Source of the DNA: Fimbriimonadaceae bacterium
GTDB taxonomy: Bacteria > Armatimonadota > UBA10988
Direction of reading: 5' to 3'
Assembly (NCBI GenBank): GCA_020850355.1
Contig: JADZEX010000005.1
Location: forward strand, 1 to 64,000
Length of the DNA: 64,000 bases
Shown here: piece by piece, positions 49,713 to 57,413 of the stretch
Layout: every line of letters starts with the position of its first letter
Position numbering within the stretch: position 1 is the stretch's first letter
Notes under the pieces: generated by a model
The model's database searches: none
Told to the model about the DNA's origin: nothing
Seen by the model: the letters and a program-made list of their open reading frames with translations, nothing else
Position numbers and translations under genes: made by a program

Positions 49713-51227
49713 CTAGCGGACCGCCCAGGCGGGCCACGCCAACAAGTCTACACCCAACGCGTGCCGGCCCCAGGTCAACACCGCCACGGCGGCCAGCAGC
49801 GCTCCCAGAACGTTCAGCAGGACGCCCGTCTTGACCATCTGCCAGACCGGCAGTCGCCCGGTCGCGAAGACAATCGCATTCGGCGGCGTCCCGGCCGGCA
49901 TCATGAAGCCGAACGAGGCACAGATCGTCGCTGGCACCATCAGAAACAGCGGGTTCACCCGCAGCGCCACAGCCGCCGCCGCCAGCACCGGCAGCACCAT
50001 TTCGACCGTCGAGGTGTTGGCCGTGAACTCGGTCAGGAAGACTAGCGAGAGGCACACCACCAGCGTCATCGTCAGCGGGCTGACGCCCTGCAAGGTCTGC
50101 AGTTCCTGGCCGCACCAGGCCGCCAGGCCGCTCTTGGTGAACCCGGCCGCCAGGGCGAACCCGCCGCCGAACAGCAGCACGATGCCCCACGGCAGCCGCT
50201 CGGCTTCGGCCCAGGTCAGCAGCGGGCGACCGGGTTCGCTGCGACTCGGCAGCAGCAGCAGCAAGAGGCCCGCCAGCATCGCCACGGTGCTGTCGGCGAT
50301 CAGCTTCGAGTCCAGGAACGGCAGGCTGCTCCAGCCCAGCACCTTGAACGGCCCGAGGTCGATGTCGGCGCGGAAGATCCAGGCGAACACGAGCAGTTCG
50401 GCGATCACCAGGATCAGCTTCTGCTCGTAGGTCGCCGGACCCAGGGCGCGGTACTGCTCGGAGAACTCCCGCCGGTCCAGCGCGCCGATGGTGCAGCGCC
50501 GCAGATAAAGGAAGCTGAGCACCCCCCAGGCCGCCAGCAGCATCAGCACCGCCAGCGGTGCAGCGAGCTTCATCCAGCCGAAGAAGCTGAGGTCTGGCGC
50601 GTCCGGGAAGTTGGTGCCGAAGAGCCGCACGAAGACCAGGTTGGTGGGTGTCCCAACCAGTGTGGCCACCCCGCCGATGCTGGCGGCGTAGGCGATGGCC
50701 AGCAGCAGGGCGAGTTCCAGCGGCCGGACCTGCTCCTCGCCATGTTCGGCGGTCAGCCGCTTGATCACCGCCAGCACCGGCGGCAGCATCACCATCGTGG
50801 CGGCCGTGTTGGCGGTCCAAAACGACAGGAAGCCGGTCCCCAGCAAGAACCCCAACAGCAGCCTCCGCGGGGAGCTGCCGCAGAGCAGCACCGTCTGCAG
50901 GGCGAACCGCTCGTGCAGGCCCCAGCGCTGCATCGCCATCGCCAGCAGATAGCCACCGATGAACAGGAAGGTGATCTGGTCGAGGTAGGCCGGCGCGACG
51001 TCCTTCGCCGACATGACTCCGAGCAGCGGGAAGGCCGCCAGCGGCAGCAGGGCGGTGACCGCCAGGGGCACCGCTTCGGTGACCCACCAGAGCGCCATCC
51101 AAATGGTCACCGCAGCCATCCGGGTCGCCGCCGGATGCTCCGGATCGAGGTCTACCGTCAGCGCGAACAGCAGCGCCAGGAGCGGCGCCAGCCAGACCCA
51201 GTGGGCCTGCCGCAATCGCCACCGCAT
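49713..51227 (-). CDS. DASS/SLC13 family sodium:anion symporter
   Basis: 504 residues with about 11 membrane segments. The twin family motifs appear as FWTANTAATMVMLPP and TEFTANTSTVEMVLPVLAAA (variants of SNTxx). PLGVMSAKDV... and DQITFLFIGGYLLAMAMQRWGLHER are classic N-terminal stretches, and GTPPNAIVFATGRL is the C-terminal signature. Members import dicarboxylates, citrate or sulfate. ATG 51227 has AAGGAG at 9 nt. It is 16 bp downstream of a sulfatase, so sulfate or a released carboxylate is a reasonable but unproven substrate. Confidence 0.93.
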   Translation of the reverse strand: MRWRLRQAHWVWLAPLLALLFALTVDLDPEHPAATRMAAVTIWMALWWVTEAVPLAVTALLPLAAFPLLGVMSAKDVAPAYLDQITFLFIGGYLLAMAMQRWGLHERFALQTVLLCGSSPRRLLLGFLLGTGFLSFWTANTAATMVMLPPVLAVIKRLTAEHGEEQVRPLELALLLAIAYAASIGGVATLVGTPTNLVFVRLFGTNFPDAPDLSFFGWMKLAAPLAVLMLLAAWGVLSFLYLRRCTIGALDRREFSEQYRALGPATYEQKLILVIAELLVFAWIFRADIDLGPFKVLGWSSLPFLDSKLIADSTVAMLAGLLLLLLPSRSEPGRPLLTWAEAERLPWGIVLLFGGGFALAAGFTKSGLAAWCGQELQTLQGVSPLTMTLVVCLSLVFLTEFTANTSTVEMVLPVLAAAAVALRVNPLFLMVPATICASFGFMMPAGTPPNAIVFATGRLPVWQMVKTGVLLNVLGALLAAVAVLTWGRHALGVDLLAWPAWAVR

Positions 51228-51243
51228 GGGGTGGGCTCCTTCC

Positions 51244-52752
51244 TCAGGCGTGGGCGATCCGCGGGCAGCGGGTCGGCTCCCGCGCCATGTCGGCCTCCAC
51301 GAACCGCCGCAGCAGTTCGCACTTCAGCCCCTGGGCCGACGGCTCGTCCCAGAGGTTGCGCGTCTCACCAGGGTCAGCCGCCAGATCGTAGATCTCCCCC
51401 CAGGGTTGCCCGCGGAAGACGGTGATCTTGTGCTGTTCGGTGACCAACGTATGCAGGTGCAGCCGGGTCGGCTGGTGACGGTTCTCGCAGATCAGGTGGT
51501 CGCGCACCGCTCCCTCGCCTCGCCAGCTCGGCGCCAGGTCGCGGCCTTGGTGCAGTCCAGGAATCTCCAGGCCCGCGGCAGCCAGGAAGGTGGTTGGCAG
51601 GTCCACCAGGCTTTGCAGGTCACGGTTGACGCTGCCCGCGGCGACTTCGCCCGGCCAGCGCACGATGAAGGGCACCTTGATGCCATCATCGAAGTGGAAT
51701 GGCCCCTTCGCCACCAGCCCGTGGTGGCCGAGGTAATGGCCATGATCGCTGGTGAACACCACCAGCGTCTGCTCGGCCTGCCCGAGCCGGTCGAGCGCCT
51801 CCAGGATCCGGCCGATCTGCTGGTCCATGAAGCTGATCATGCCGTAGTAGACGGCCATGTCGGCCCGTAGCCGGGCCTCGTCGTGGCGGTGGCTCTGACA
51901 GCCGTGCGAGGCGTACTGCTCGACATACGGCCGATAGTCCGGCCGCTCCTGCTGGGCGAGGGCGACATACGGCGGCAGCCGCTCGAGTTCGCCAGCGTGC
52001 AGGCGGCCAGGCTGCATGTCGGCCGCGTCGTAGAGCGTCGACCACGGCGCGCTGACCAGGTAAGGCGGATGCGGGTCGTGGAAACTGGCCCAGGTGAAGA
52101 ACGGCTGGTCGGCCGCGGCGCAGCGCTCCAAGTCGGCGATCGTCCGCTCGGCAGTCCAGGTGGTGTAGTGCAGCTCGGCCGGCAGGTCCCAGTGGTGCAG
52201 CCGCTTGGACCGCCCGGGCTGCGGTGGCCAGGGCTCGAAGTAGTCCTGCCAGTTGGTCAGGCCGTGGTCCTCCAGCCAAGCCCCATAGTGCTGCCCGGCA
52301 TGGGCCTCGTCGGCGTGGTTGCGGGCCAGTTCGCAATGGTCGAAGCCGTACCAGGGGCCGTGGAACTGCCGCCAGAAGGCCAGGTCGCGCAGCGTCGGCT
52401 GGGCCTCCAGCGAGGTCTGGCTGGGCCGCGATCCGAGCGGCTGGAAGTGCGCCTTGCCCAGCAGCGCGGTGTGGTAGCCGGCGCCGTGCAGCGCGTCGCC
52501 GATGGTCGGCACGTCTTCCGGCAGCTTCGTGCCGAGGGTCCAGCAGCCGTGGACCGAGGGGTAGAGCCCGGTGATCAGCGAGGCGCGGGTCGGCGAGCAG
52601 GTCGGGTTACAGGTGTAGGCCCGCTCGCCCCGCTGGCCCTCGGCGCAGAGCCGGTCGAGCGCCGGGGTCTGCAGCACCGGGTCGGTGGCCCCGAGGCAGG
52701 AGTAGTGCTGCTGGTCACTGGTGATCAGAAGGATATTCGGTCGCCGGGCCAT
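51244..52752 (-). CDS. Cys-type sulfatase
   Basis: 502 residues of the alkaline-phosphatase superfamily. The metal site starts with NILLITSDQQ. The formylglycine motif is CNPTCSPTRASLITGLYPS (Cys-x-Pro-x-Arg), so a maturase is needed; none is in the window. TALLGKAHF, FFTWASFHDPHPPY and VVFTSDHGHYLGHHG are other family motifs. No signal peptide is visible, so cytoplasmic activity is likely unless another start is used. ATG 52752 is chosen over GTG/ATG candidates upstream because the domain starts directly; AAGGA lies 8 nt before. It precedes a DASS anion transporter by 16 bp. The substrate is an organic sulfate ester, not further defined. Confidence 0.92.
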   Translation of the reverse strand: MARRPNILLITSDQQHYSCLGATDPVLQTPALDRLCAEGQRGERAYTCNPTCSPTRASLITGLYPSVHGCWTLGTKLPEDVPTIGDALHGAGYHTALLGKAHFQPLGSRPSQTSLEAQPTLRDLAFWRQFHGPWYGFDHCELARNHADEAHAGQHYGAWLEDHGLTNWQDYFEPWPPQPGRSKRLHHWDLPAELHYTTWTAERTIADLERCAAADQPFFTWASFHDPHPPYLVSAPWSTLYDAADMQPGRLHAGELERLPPYVALAQQERPDYRPYVEQYASHGCQSHRHDEARLRADMAVYYGMISFMDQQIGRILEALDRLGQAEQTLVVFTSDHGHYLGHHGLVAKGPFHFDDGIKVPFIVRWPGEVAAGSVNRDLQSLVDLPTTFLAAAGLEIPGLHQGRDLAPSWRGEGAVRDHLICENRHQPTRLHLHTLVTEQHKITVFRGQPWGEIYDLAADPGETRNLWDEPSAQGLKCELLRRFVEADMAREPTRCPRIAHA

Positions 52753-52870
52753 CGGAGGTCCTTTCGGCGATGGCATTCGCTGTGCCCGCGGCGGACCCTC
52801 TTCGCAAGATCGCGCCAGCGTTCACGAGGAGTCGCCGGCCGGATGGCGAAGGCAGCGTCGCGAGAAGGCC

Positions 52871-53272
52871 ATGGCGGGCGCTGGTGAGTATGTCCAGGTG
52901 GAGGTCGTGGGGGTCGGCAAGGACCCCATGGAGCGCTCGATCGTGGTGCTCCGCGACGCGCAGGAGCGGGACCTGCGGATCGTCATTGGACCCTGCGAGG
53001 CGATTGCCATCGCGCAGCGGCTCGATAGCGCGTTCGAGTCCCCGCGGCCGCTGCCCCCCGACCTCGCGGTCGGGCTCTGGAAGCGCCTCGGGGCGCGGCT
53101 GGCGCAGCTTCGGATCGACGACATGTGGCAGGACATCTACTACAGCAAGCTGACCCTGTTGCGCGGCGAGGAGGCCGTCGAGATCGACTGCCGGCCGAGC
53201 GATGGGATCGCCCTGGCGCTGACGGCCCAAGTTCCGATCTACGTCTCCGACAAGGTGATGGACCACGACTGA
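52871..53272 (+). CDS. Bifunctional nuclease family protein (BFN/DUF151)
   Basis: 133 residues. The DUF151 signature is clear at the C-terminal end: [24 protein letters not shown]. The N-terminal strand [22 protein letters not shown] and [13 protein letters not shown] match the family. Such proteins were described as nucleases with both RNase and DNase activity in plants and as stress proteins in bacteria; activity of this one is unproven. ATG 52871 begins near the domain; the upstream 50 codons lack coding character. It is divergent from the sulfatase gene and 110 bp upstream of xylA. Confidence 0.9.
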   Translation: MAGAGEYVQVEVVGVGKDPMERSIVVLRDAQERDLRIVIGPCEAIAIAQRLDSAFESPRPLPPDLAVGLWKRLGARLAQLRIDDMWQDIYYSKLTLLRGEEAVEIDCRPSDGIALALTAQVPIYVSDKVMDHD

Positions 53273-53333
53273 GCGCCGGGCCGTCGCCCGGATCACGGCG
53301 GATTCGACGCTCCTGCGACGTACGTGTTTCGTG

Positions 53334-53339
53334 TAGAAT
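53334..53339 (+). promoter_or_regulatory. -10-like hexamer upstream of xylA
   Basis: TAGAAT stands out in GC-rich sequence 44 bp before the xylA start and 30 bp before its ribosome binding site. No good -35 hexamer is found at 16-18 bp, so this is a weak promoter candidate for the sugar operon. Confidence 0.28.
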
Positions 53340-53382
53340 GTGGGCTGCGCCGGGTGGCGCGTCGTGGCAAGGAGAGCAGGCG

Positions 53383-54552
53383 ATGTACGTACCACGTCCC
53401 GAGCACCATTTCACCTTTGGCATGTGGACCTACGCCAACGCGGGGCGAGATCCGTTCGGTGATCCGGTCCGACCGTTGCCCGACCTCGACTTCCATTGCG
53501 CCGCCGCCGCGAAGCTGGCGGAGTTGGGCGCCTACGGGGTCAACCTCCACGACAACGACCTGGTGCCGATCGACGCCACTGCCGCCGAGCGCGACGCGAT
53601 CGCCCGGCGCTACGCGCAGGCGCTGGCCGACGCCGGGCTGTGCGTGCCGATGGCAACCACCAACCTCTTCAGCCACCCGGTCTTCAAGGATGGCGCCTTC
53701 ACCAGCCCGGTCCCCAGCGTGCGGGCCTACGCCCTGCAGAAGGCGATGCTCGGGATCGACCTCGGGGTGCAACTCGGCGCCAAGATCTACGTCTTCTGGG
53801 GCGGTCGCGAGGGCAGCGAGGTCGACGCCGGCAAAGACCCGGTCGATAGCATCAAGCGCTACCGCGACGCCTTCAACTACCTGATCGCCTACGCCAAGGA
53901 CCAGGGCTACGACATCAAGTTCGCCCTGGAGGCGAAGCCGAACGAGCCGCGCGGGCACATCTTCTTGCCGACCACCGGCGCGATGCTCGGTTTCATCGCC
54001 ACGCTCGACGACCCCACCCAGTGCGGCGTCAACCCCGAGGTGGCCCACGAGACGATGGCCGGCCTGAACTTCCCGCACGCGGTGGCCCAGGCGATGGATG
54101 CCGGGAAGCTGTTCCACATCGATCTCAACGACCAGGAGCCGGGGCGTTACGACCAAGACTTCCGCTTCGGCGCCGCCAACCTGAAGTCTAGCTTCTTCCT
54201 CGTGAAGCTGCTCGAGGACCGCGGCTACGCCGGCATGAAGCACTTCGATGCCCACGCCTACCGCACCGAGGACCGTGACGGCGTCTGGGACTTCTGCCGG
54301 GGCTGCATGCGGACCTACCTGATCCTGCAGGAGAAGGTCGCCCGCTTCAACGCCGACGCCGAGATTCAGGGGCTGATCGCCGATCTGCTGGCCGACCGGG
54401 ACCAGGTCGCCGGTTATCTGGCACCTTACAGCGGACCGCAGGCGGCGGCGCTGAAGGCGCACTCCTTCGACATCGACGCCCTGGGTCGCCGCGGTTCGCG
54501 GCTGGAGTTGTTGGACCAGTTGACGGTCGAGTTGCTGCTGGGCGTCCGCTGA
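53383..54552 (+). CDS. xylA: Xylose isomerase, class I (actinobacterial-type length)
   Basis: 389 residues, the short Streptomyces/Thermus-like class. The enzyme converts D-xylose to D-xylulose, and often D-glucose to fructose, using two divalent metals. Motifs seen: [27 protein letters not shown] (catalytic His), [24 protein letters not shown] (metal Glu and proton-relay residues) and [19 protein letters not shown] at 8 nt precedes ATG 53383. It begins a same-strand run of xylA, two lipoproteins, sugar-binding protein, permease, glycosidase-like and UROD-like genes, suggesting a sugar catabolic operon. No xylulokinase is present. Confidence 0.96.
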   Translation: MYVPRPEHHFTFGMWTYANAGRDPFGDPVRPLPDLDFHCAAAAKLAELGAYGVNLHDNDLVPIDATAAERDAIARRYAQALADAGLCVPMATTNLFSHPVFKDGAFTSPVPSVRAYALQKAMLGIDLGVQLGAKIYVFWGGREGSEVDAGKDPVDSIKRYRDAFNYLIAYAKDQGYDIKFALEAKPNEPRGHIFLPTTGAMLGFIATLDDPTQCGVNPEVAHETMAGLNFPHAVAQAMDAGKLFHIDLNDQEPGRYDQDFRFGAANLKSSFFLVKLLEDRGYAGMKHFDAHAYRTEDRDGVWDFCRGCMRTYLILQEKVARFNADAEIQGLIADLLADRDQVAGYLAPYSGPQAAALKAHSFDIDALGRRGSRLELLDQLTVELLLGVR

Positions 54553-54587
54553 GGCACGACCAGCCGCGTGGGTGAAAGGACAACGCC

Positions 54588-54947
54588 ATGAAGACACTAC
54601 GGTTGGCACTGCTGGCGGCGCTGCTGCTGAGCTGCACGCTCTGGATCGGCTGCGGGCCGAAGGCTCCCGACGGACCGCCGACGGACGCGGTCGACGCGGG
54701 GCCGGGGACCGAAGGCGTGAAGGGCGGCGGGGCCGCGCAGACCGATGCCGGCCCGAGCGCCGATGCCGCCCCGGCTGATGCTGGCAAGGACGCCGCCCCG
54801 GCTGACGCTGGCAAGGATGCCGCCCCGGCTGACGCCGCCAAGGACGCCGCCCCGGCCGACGCTGCCAAGGACGCCGCCCCGGCTGACGCTGGCAAGGACG
54901 CCGCCCCGGCCGATGCTGCCAAGGACGCGGCGCCCGAAACGAAGTGA
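54588..54947 (+). CDS. Small lipoprotein with nine-residue Ala/Asp/Lys repeats
   Basis: 119 residues. N-terminal lipoprotein signal MKTLRLALLAALLLSC and a second possible lipobox LWIGC. The mature protein is Pro/Gly/Asp-rich and then contains six tandem nine-residue units of the form DAAPADA[G/A]K from residue 59 to 112, ending in ETK. The repeats suggest an extended or helical, charge-patterned segment, not an enzyme. AAAGGA precedes ATG 54588. It shares the motif QTDAGP with the next gene, so the two may be distant copies. It stands between xylA and the sugar-binding lipoprotein. Function unknown. Confidence 0.75.
   Translation: MKTLRLALLAALLLSCTLWIGCGPKAPDGPPTDAVDAGPGTEGVKGGGAAQTDAGPSADAAPADAGKDAAPADAGKDAAPADAAKDAAPADAAKDAAPADAGKDAAPADAAKDAAPETK
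54762..54923 (+). repeat. Six tandem 27-bp repeats in lipoprotein gene
   Basis: Six in-frame 27-bp units encode DAAPADA[G/A]K, varying only at a few synonymous positions and at the Gly/Ala codon. A partial seventh unit follows. The 9-codon period lets copy number change without frameshift. Confidence 0.88.
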
Positions 54948-54986
54948 CGTCGCGCAAGCGGCGATGCATTGATCAGGAGGCAACCG

Positions 54987-55274
54987 ATGAAGAAAGCCTG
55001 GACTCTACTGCTGATGCTGACCGTCGCGCTGTGCCTCGGCTGCAGCAAGCAGCCCGAACCGCCGGCGCCGCAGCCGACGCAGGGCGGGCAGCCGACCGAC
55101 GTCGCGCCGAATGAAAAGACGGCCGAGCAGGCGGCCGCCGAGAACAATCAGACCGACGCCGGGCCGGACGCCGAGGCCAAGAAGAGCGAGCCCGGGGCGA
55201 CGCCCGCGCCGACCGACGCGCAGACGATGTCGGGCAACAACGACGCCAACTTGCCGAAGCCGCCGACCGACTGA
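54987..55274 (+). CDS. Small Pro/Gln-rich lipoprotein
   Basis: 95 residues. MKKAWTLLLMLTVALCLGC is a lipoprotein signal with lipobox CLGC; Cys+1 starts a Ser/Lys/Gln/Pro-rich mature part without any known domain. It contains NNQTDAGPDAEAKKSEPG, echoing the preceding lipoprotein's QTDAGPSADAAP. AGGAGG lies 6 nt before ATG 54987; an upstream ATG at 54969 lacks such a site. A 14-bp hairpin follows in the gap before the sugar-binding lipoprotein gene. Function unknown; perhaps an accessory surface lipoprotein of the sugar system. Confidence 0.75.
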   Translation: MKKAWTLLLMLTVALCLGCSKQPEPPAPQPTQGGQPTDVAPNEKTAEQAAAENNQTDAGPDAEAKKSEPGATPAPTDAQTMSGNNDANLPKPPTD

Positions 55275-55294
55275 CGGCCTGCCGGTTGAGGCTG

Positions 55295-55326
55295 GCAGCC
55301 GGGGACGCGTTGGCGTCCCCGGCTGC
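55295..55326 (+). promoter_or_regulatory. Perfect 14-bp hairpin upstream of sugar-binding protein gene
   Basis: Arms 55295-55308 and 55313-55326 pair perfectly with a 4-nt loop (gttg). No T-tract follows, and the ribosome binding site of the binding-protein gene (GAGGAG at 55334) is just downstream. It may stabilise the mRNA end or uncouple lipoprotein and binding-protein expression, a common device in ABC-transporter operons. Confidence 0.55.
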
Positions 55327-55346
55327 GGCTTGCTGAGGAGTCTGCC

Positions 55347-56411
55347 ATGAAGCTCGCACGTCTGTTGGCGGTGGGTGGGGTGTTGTCGCTGCTGGCCGCT
55401 TGCGCCCCGAAGGCGGAGCCGGAAGCCCCGGTGGTGGTGCCGACCGGCCCGGCGCCGCAGGTTGGCGCGGCCCCCGACGGCGCGGCGCCGGCCGCCGATC
55501 CGGCGCTGGCCGGGAAGAAGATCCGGATCATCTCCAACGCCAACTCGCCGTTCTGGGACGCCGTCAACACCGGCCTCGAGGCCGGCGCCAAAGAGGGCGG
55601 CGTCGAGGCGGAGCTGGTGCGCAACGACGGCACGGTGCCGGGGCAGATCAAGCGGCTGGAAGAAGCGCTGGCGTCGAAGGACCAGATCCTGGGCGTTGCC
55701 ATCTCGGTGCTGCAACCCGATGCGCAGGGCATTCTGGACGGCATGAAGAAGCTCCGCGAGGCCGGCGTCCCGGTCGTCACGGTCGACAGCGACAGCCAGC
55801 CGGACTACCGCGAGGCGTTCGTCGGGACGAACAACGTGGCGGCCGGCAAGGCGCTCGGCGAGAAGGCCAAGGAGCTGCTGCCGGGCGGCGCGAAGCTCTG
55901 CATGTTTGTCGGCGACCCGTCGTCGCAGAACGCCCGCGACCGCAAGTCCGGGTTCGAAGCCGGGGCCGGCGCGAAGTTCAAGGTCGTCGAGCTGTACAAG
56001 GACGACACCGACGTCAACAAGGCCCGCACCAACGTCGAGTCGGCGATGGTCGCCCACGCCGATGTGACGCTGCTGGTCGGGATCTGGAGCTACAACGGCC
56101 CGGCGATCGCCGCGGCGGTGTCGACCGACAAGGCCCAGGCCGAGAAGATCACGGTGCTGGCGTTCGACGCCGAGCCGAACCTGCTGCCGCTGCTGGAAGC
56201 GGGCAAGGTGCGCGCCGCGCTGGTACAGCAGCCCTACGAAATGGGCCGCCAGAGCGTGTTGCTGCTGAAGGCCCTGGCCACCAAAGACGACGCCACGAAG
56301 TCCAAGATGATCCAGGACGGGGTGGTCGATACCGGCTTCCGGGTGGTCACGCCGGAGACCTACGCCGAGTTCAAGAAGGACCTCGACGCGAAAGGTCTGA
56401 AGAGCTCGTGA
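55347..56411 (+). CDS. Sugar ABC transporter substrate-binding lipoprotein (Peripla_BP_4 type)
   Basis: 354 residues. Lipoprotein signal MKLARLLAVGGVLSLLAAC with lipobox LAAC, then a 35-residue Pro/Ala linker. The two-lobed binding protein starts at KKIRIISNANSPFWDAVNTG. GQIKRLEEALASKDQILGVAIS, PVVTVDSDS, AFVGTNNVAAGKALG, GSAK-like AKLCMFVGDPSSQNARDRKSGF and VLAFDAEPNLLPLLEAGKV are typical of RbsB/XylF-like proteins. A GAGGAG precedes ATG 55347. It overlaps the permease start by 4 bp. The ligand is a pentose or similar, suggested by xylA. Confidence 0.93.
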   Translation: MKLARLLAVGGVLSLLAACAPKAEPEAPVVVPTGPAPQVGAAPDGAAPAADPALAGKKIRIISNANSPFWDAVNTGLEAGAKEGGVEAELVRNDGTVPGQIKRLEEALASKDQILGVAISVLQPDAQGILDGMKKLREAGVPVVTVDSDSQPDYREAFVGTNNVAAGKALGEKAKELLPGGAKLCMFVGDPSSQNARDRKSGFEAGAGAKFKVVELYKDDTDVNKARTNVESAMVAHADVTLLVGIWSYNGPAIAAAVSTDKAQAEKITVLAFDAEPNLLPLLEAGKVRAALVQQPYEMGRQSVLLLKALATKDDATKSKMIQDGVVDTGFRVVTPETYAEFKKDLDAKGLKSS

Positions 56412-57400
56412 GGTCGCTGCGCGCGGGCCTCGGCCGCCTGGCCGGGGCCCGCGAGGCTGGCCTGCTGGCCGCGATTCTGATCGTGGTCGGCATCATCGTG
56501 GTCTGTGGCAAGTCGAAGGAGTTCTTCGGCGCCACCAATCAGGTCAACCTGTGGCGGCAGATCGGCCTGTTGGGGATGTTCGCGGTCGGTGAGGCCGTGG
56601 TGATCATCGCCGGCGGGATCGATCTCTCGGTGGGGTCGGTGATCGCCTTCGCCGGGATGGTTGGCACGCTGGCCCTGAACCGCCTCGGCGGCGCGGGCGG
56701 CAGCGGCGACTTGAGCGGCGGGGCCCTGCTGAGCGGGGTCCTGGCGGCGCTCGGCGTCGGGCTCCTGACCGGTCTGCTGCACACTCTGCTGATCACCCGG
56801 CTGAAGCTCCCGCCGTTCATCGCCACCTTGGGAACCCTGGCCGGGCTGCGCAGCGCCGCCGAGCTGATCACCAACTCCGTCCCGGTGACCTGCGCCTACG
56901 AGCGCTTCCGGGTGCTCTCACAGGGCACCAATCCGCTCTACGCCTTCCTGGTCGTGCTGCTGCTGGTCGGGCTGATGATGCGCGGCAGCCGGGCCGGGCG
57001 GCAGATTGCGGCGCTCGGCGGCAATGAAGAGGCGGCGCGGCTGTCCGGCCTGGCGACCGGTCGGCTGAAGGGCTACGCCTACGGCGTCTGCGCCGTGCTG
57101 GCGGCCCTGGGTGGCGTCTTCTACGCGGCCTACTCCGGCCAGGGTGACCCGCGCGCCGGGCAGGCCTACGAGCTGCGGGCGATCGCCGCCTGCGTCGTCG
57201 GGGGCTGTTCGCTGGCGGGCGGCGAGGGCACCATTCTGGGTGTCGCGCTGGGGGTTTTGCTGCTGGAGATCACCCTCAACGGGATCATGTTGGTGGTCAG
57301 CAGCAACCCGACGCAATGGCAAGGGTTGGTGGTCGGCGTGGTCGTGATCGCGGCCGTGGCGCTCAACAACGCGCGGCAGCGGCGGCTGGGGAAGCGCTGA
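56408..57400 (+). CDS. Sugar ABC transporter permease (RbsC-like)
   Basis: 330 residues, BPD_transp_2 type, about 8-10 membrane segments. AVGEAVVIIAGGIDLSVGSVIAFAG is the family signature of ribose-type permeases; LKLPPFIATLGTLAGLRSAAELI and GGNEEAARLSG, then the late AACVVGGCSLAGGEGTI loop also match. GTG 56408 overlaps the binding protein stop (GTGA), which shows translational coupling. No ATPase gene follows or precedes, so the transporter must use a subunit coded elsewhere or be shared. It is followed 13 bp later by the glycosidase-like gene. Confidence 0.93.
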   Translation: MRSLRAGLGRLAGAREAGLLAAILIVVGIIVVCGKSKEFFGATNQVNLWRQIGLLGMFAVGEAVVIIAGGIDLSVGSVIAFAGMVGTLALNRLGGAGGSGDLSGGALLSGVLAALGVGLLTGLLHTLLITRLKLPPFIATLGTLAGLRSAAELITNSVPVTCAYERFRVLSQGTNPLYAFLVVLLLVGLMMRGSRAGRQIAALGGNEEAARLSGLATGRLKGYAYGVCAVLAALGGVFYAAYSGQGDPRAGQAYELRAIAACVVGGCSLAGGEGTILGVALGVLLLEITLNGIMLVVSSNPTQWQGLVVGVVVIAAVALNNARQRRLGKR

Positions 57401-57413
57401 GAGGAGCCTGCTG

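Noticed and set aside
49618-51222. 534-codon minus-strand frame overlapping the SLC13 transporter
   Set aside because: Same strand, different frame; Gly/Arg/Ala-rich with no membrane segments, while the other frame has the SNT-like motifs.
52771-52786. TGGCATTCGCTGTGCC, a sigma-54-like site upstream of the bifunctional nuclease gene
   Set aside because: GG and GC spacing is right but TTGC is replaced by GTGC and two other positions differ; not strong enough to call.
53031-53052. tRNA T-arm-like gttcgagtccc
   Set aside because: It lies inside the bifunctional nuclease coding region and no acceptor stem, D-arm or anticodon arm fits around it.
54762-54923. Short regular repeats considered as a CRISPR array
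   Set aside because: The repeats are contiguous without spacers, in frame and encode a lipoprotein segment; no cas genes are nearby.
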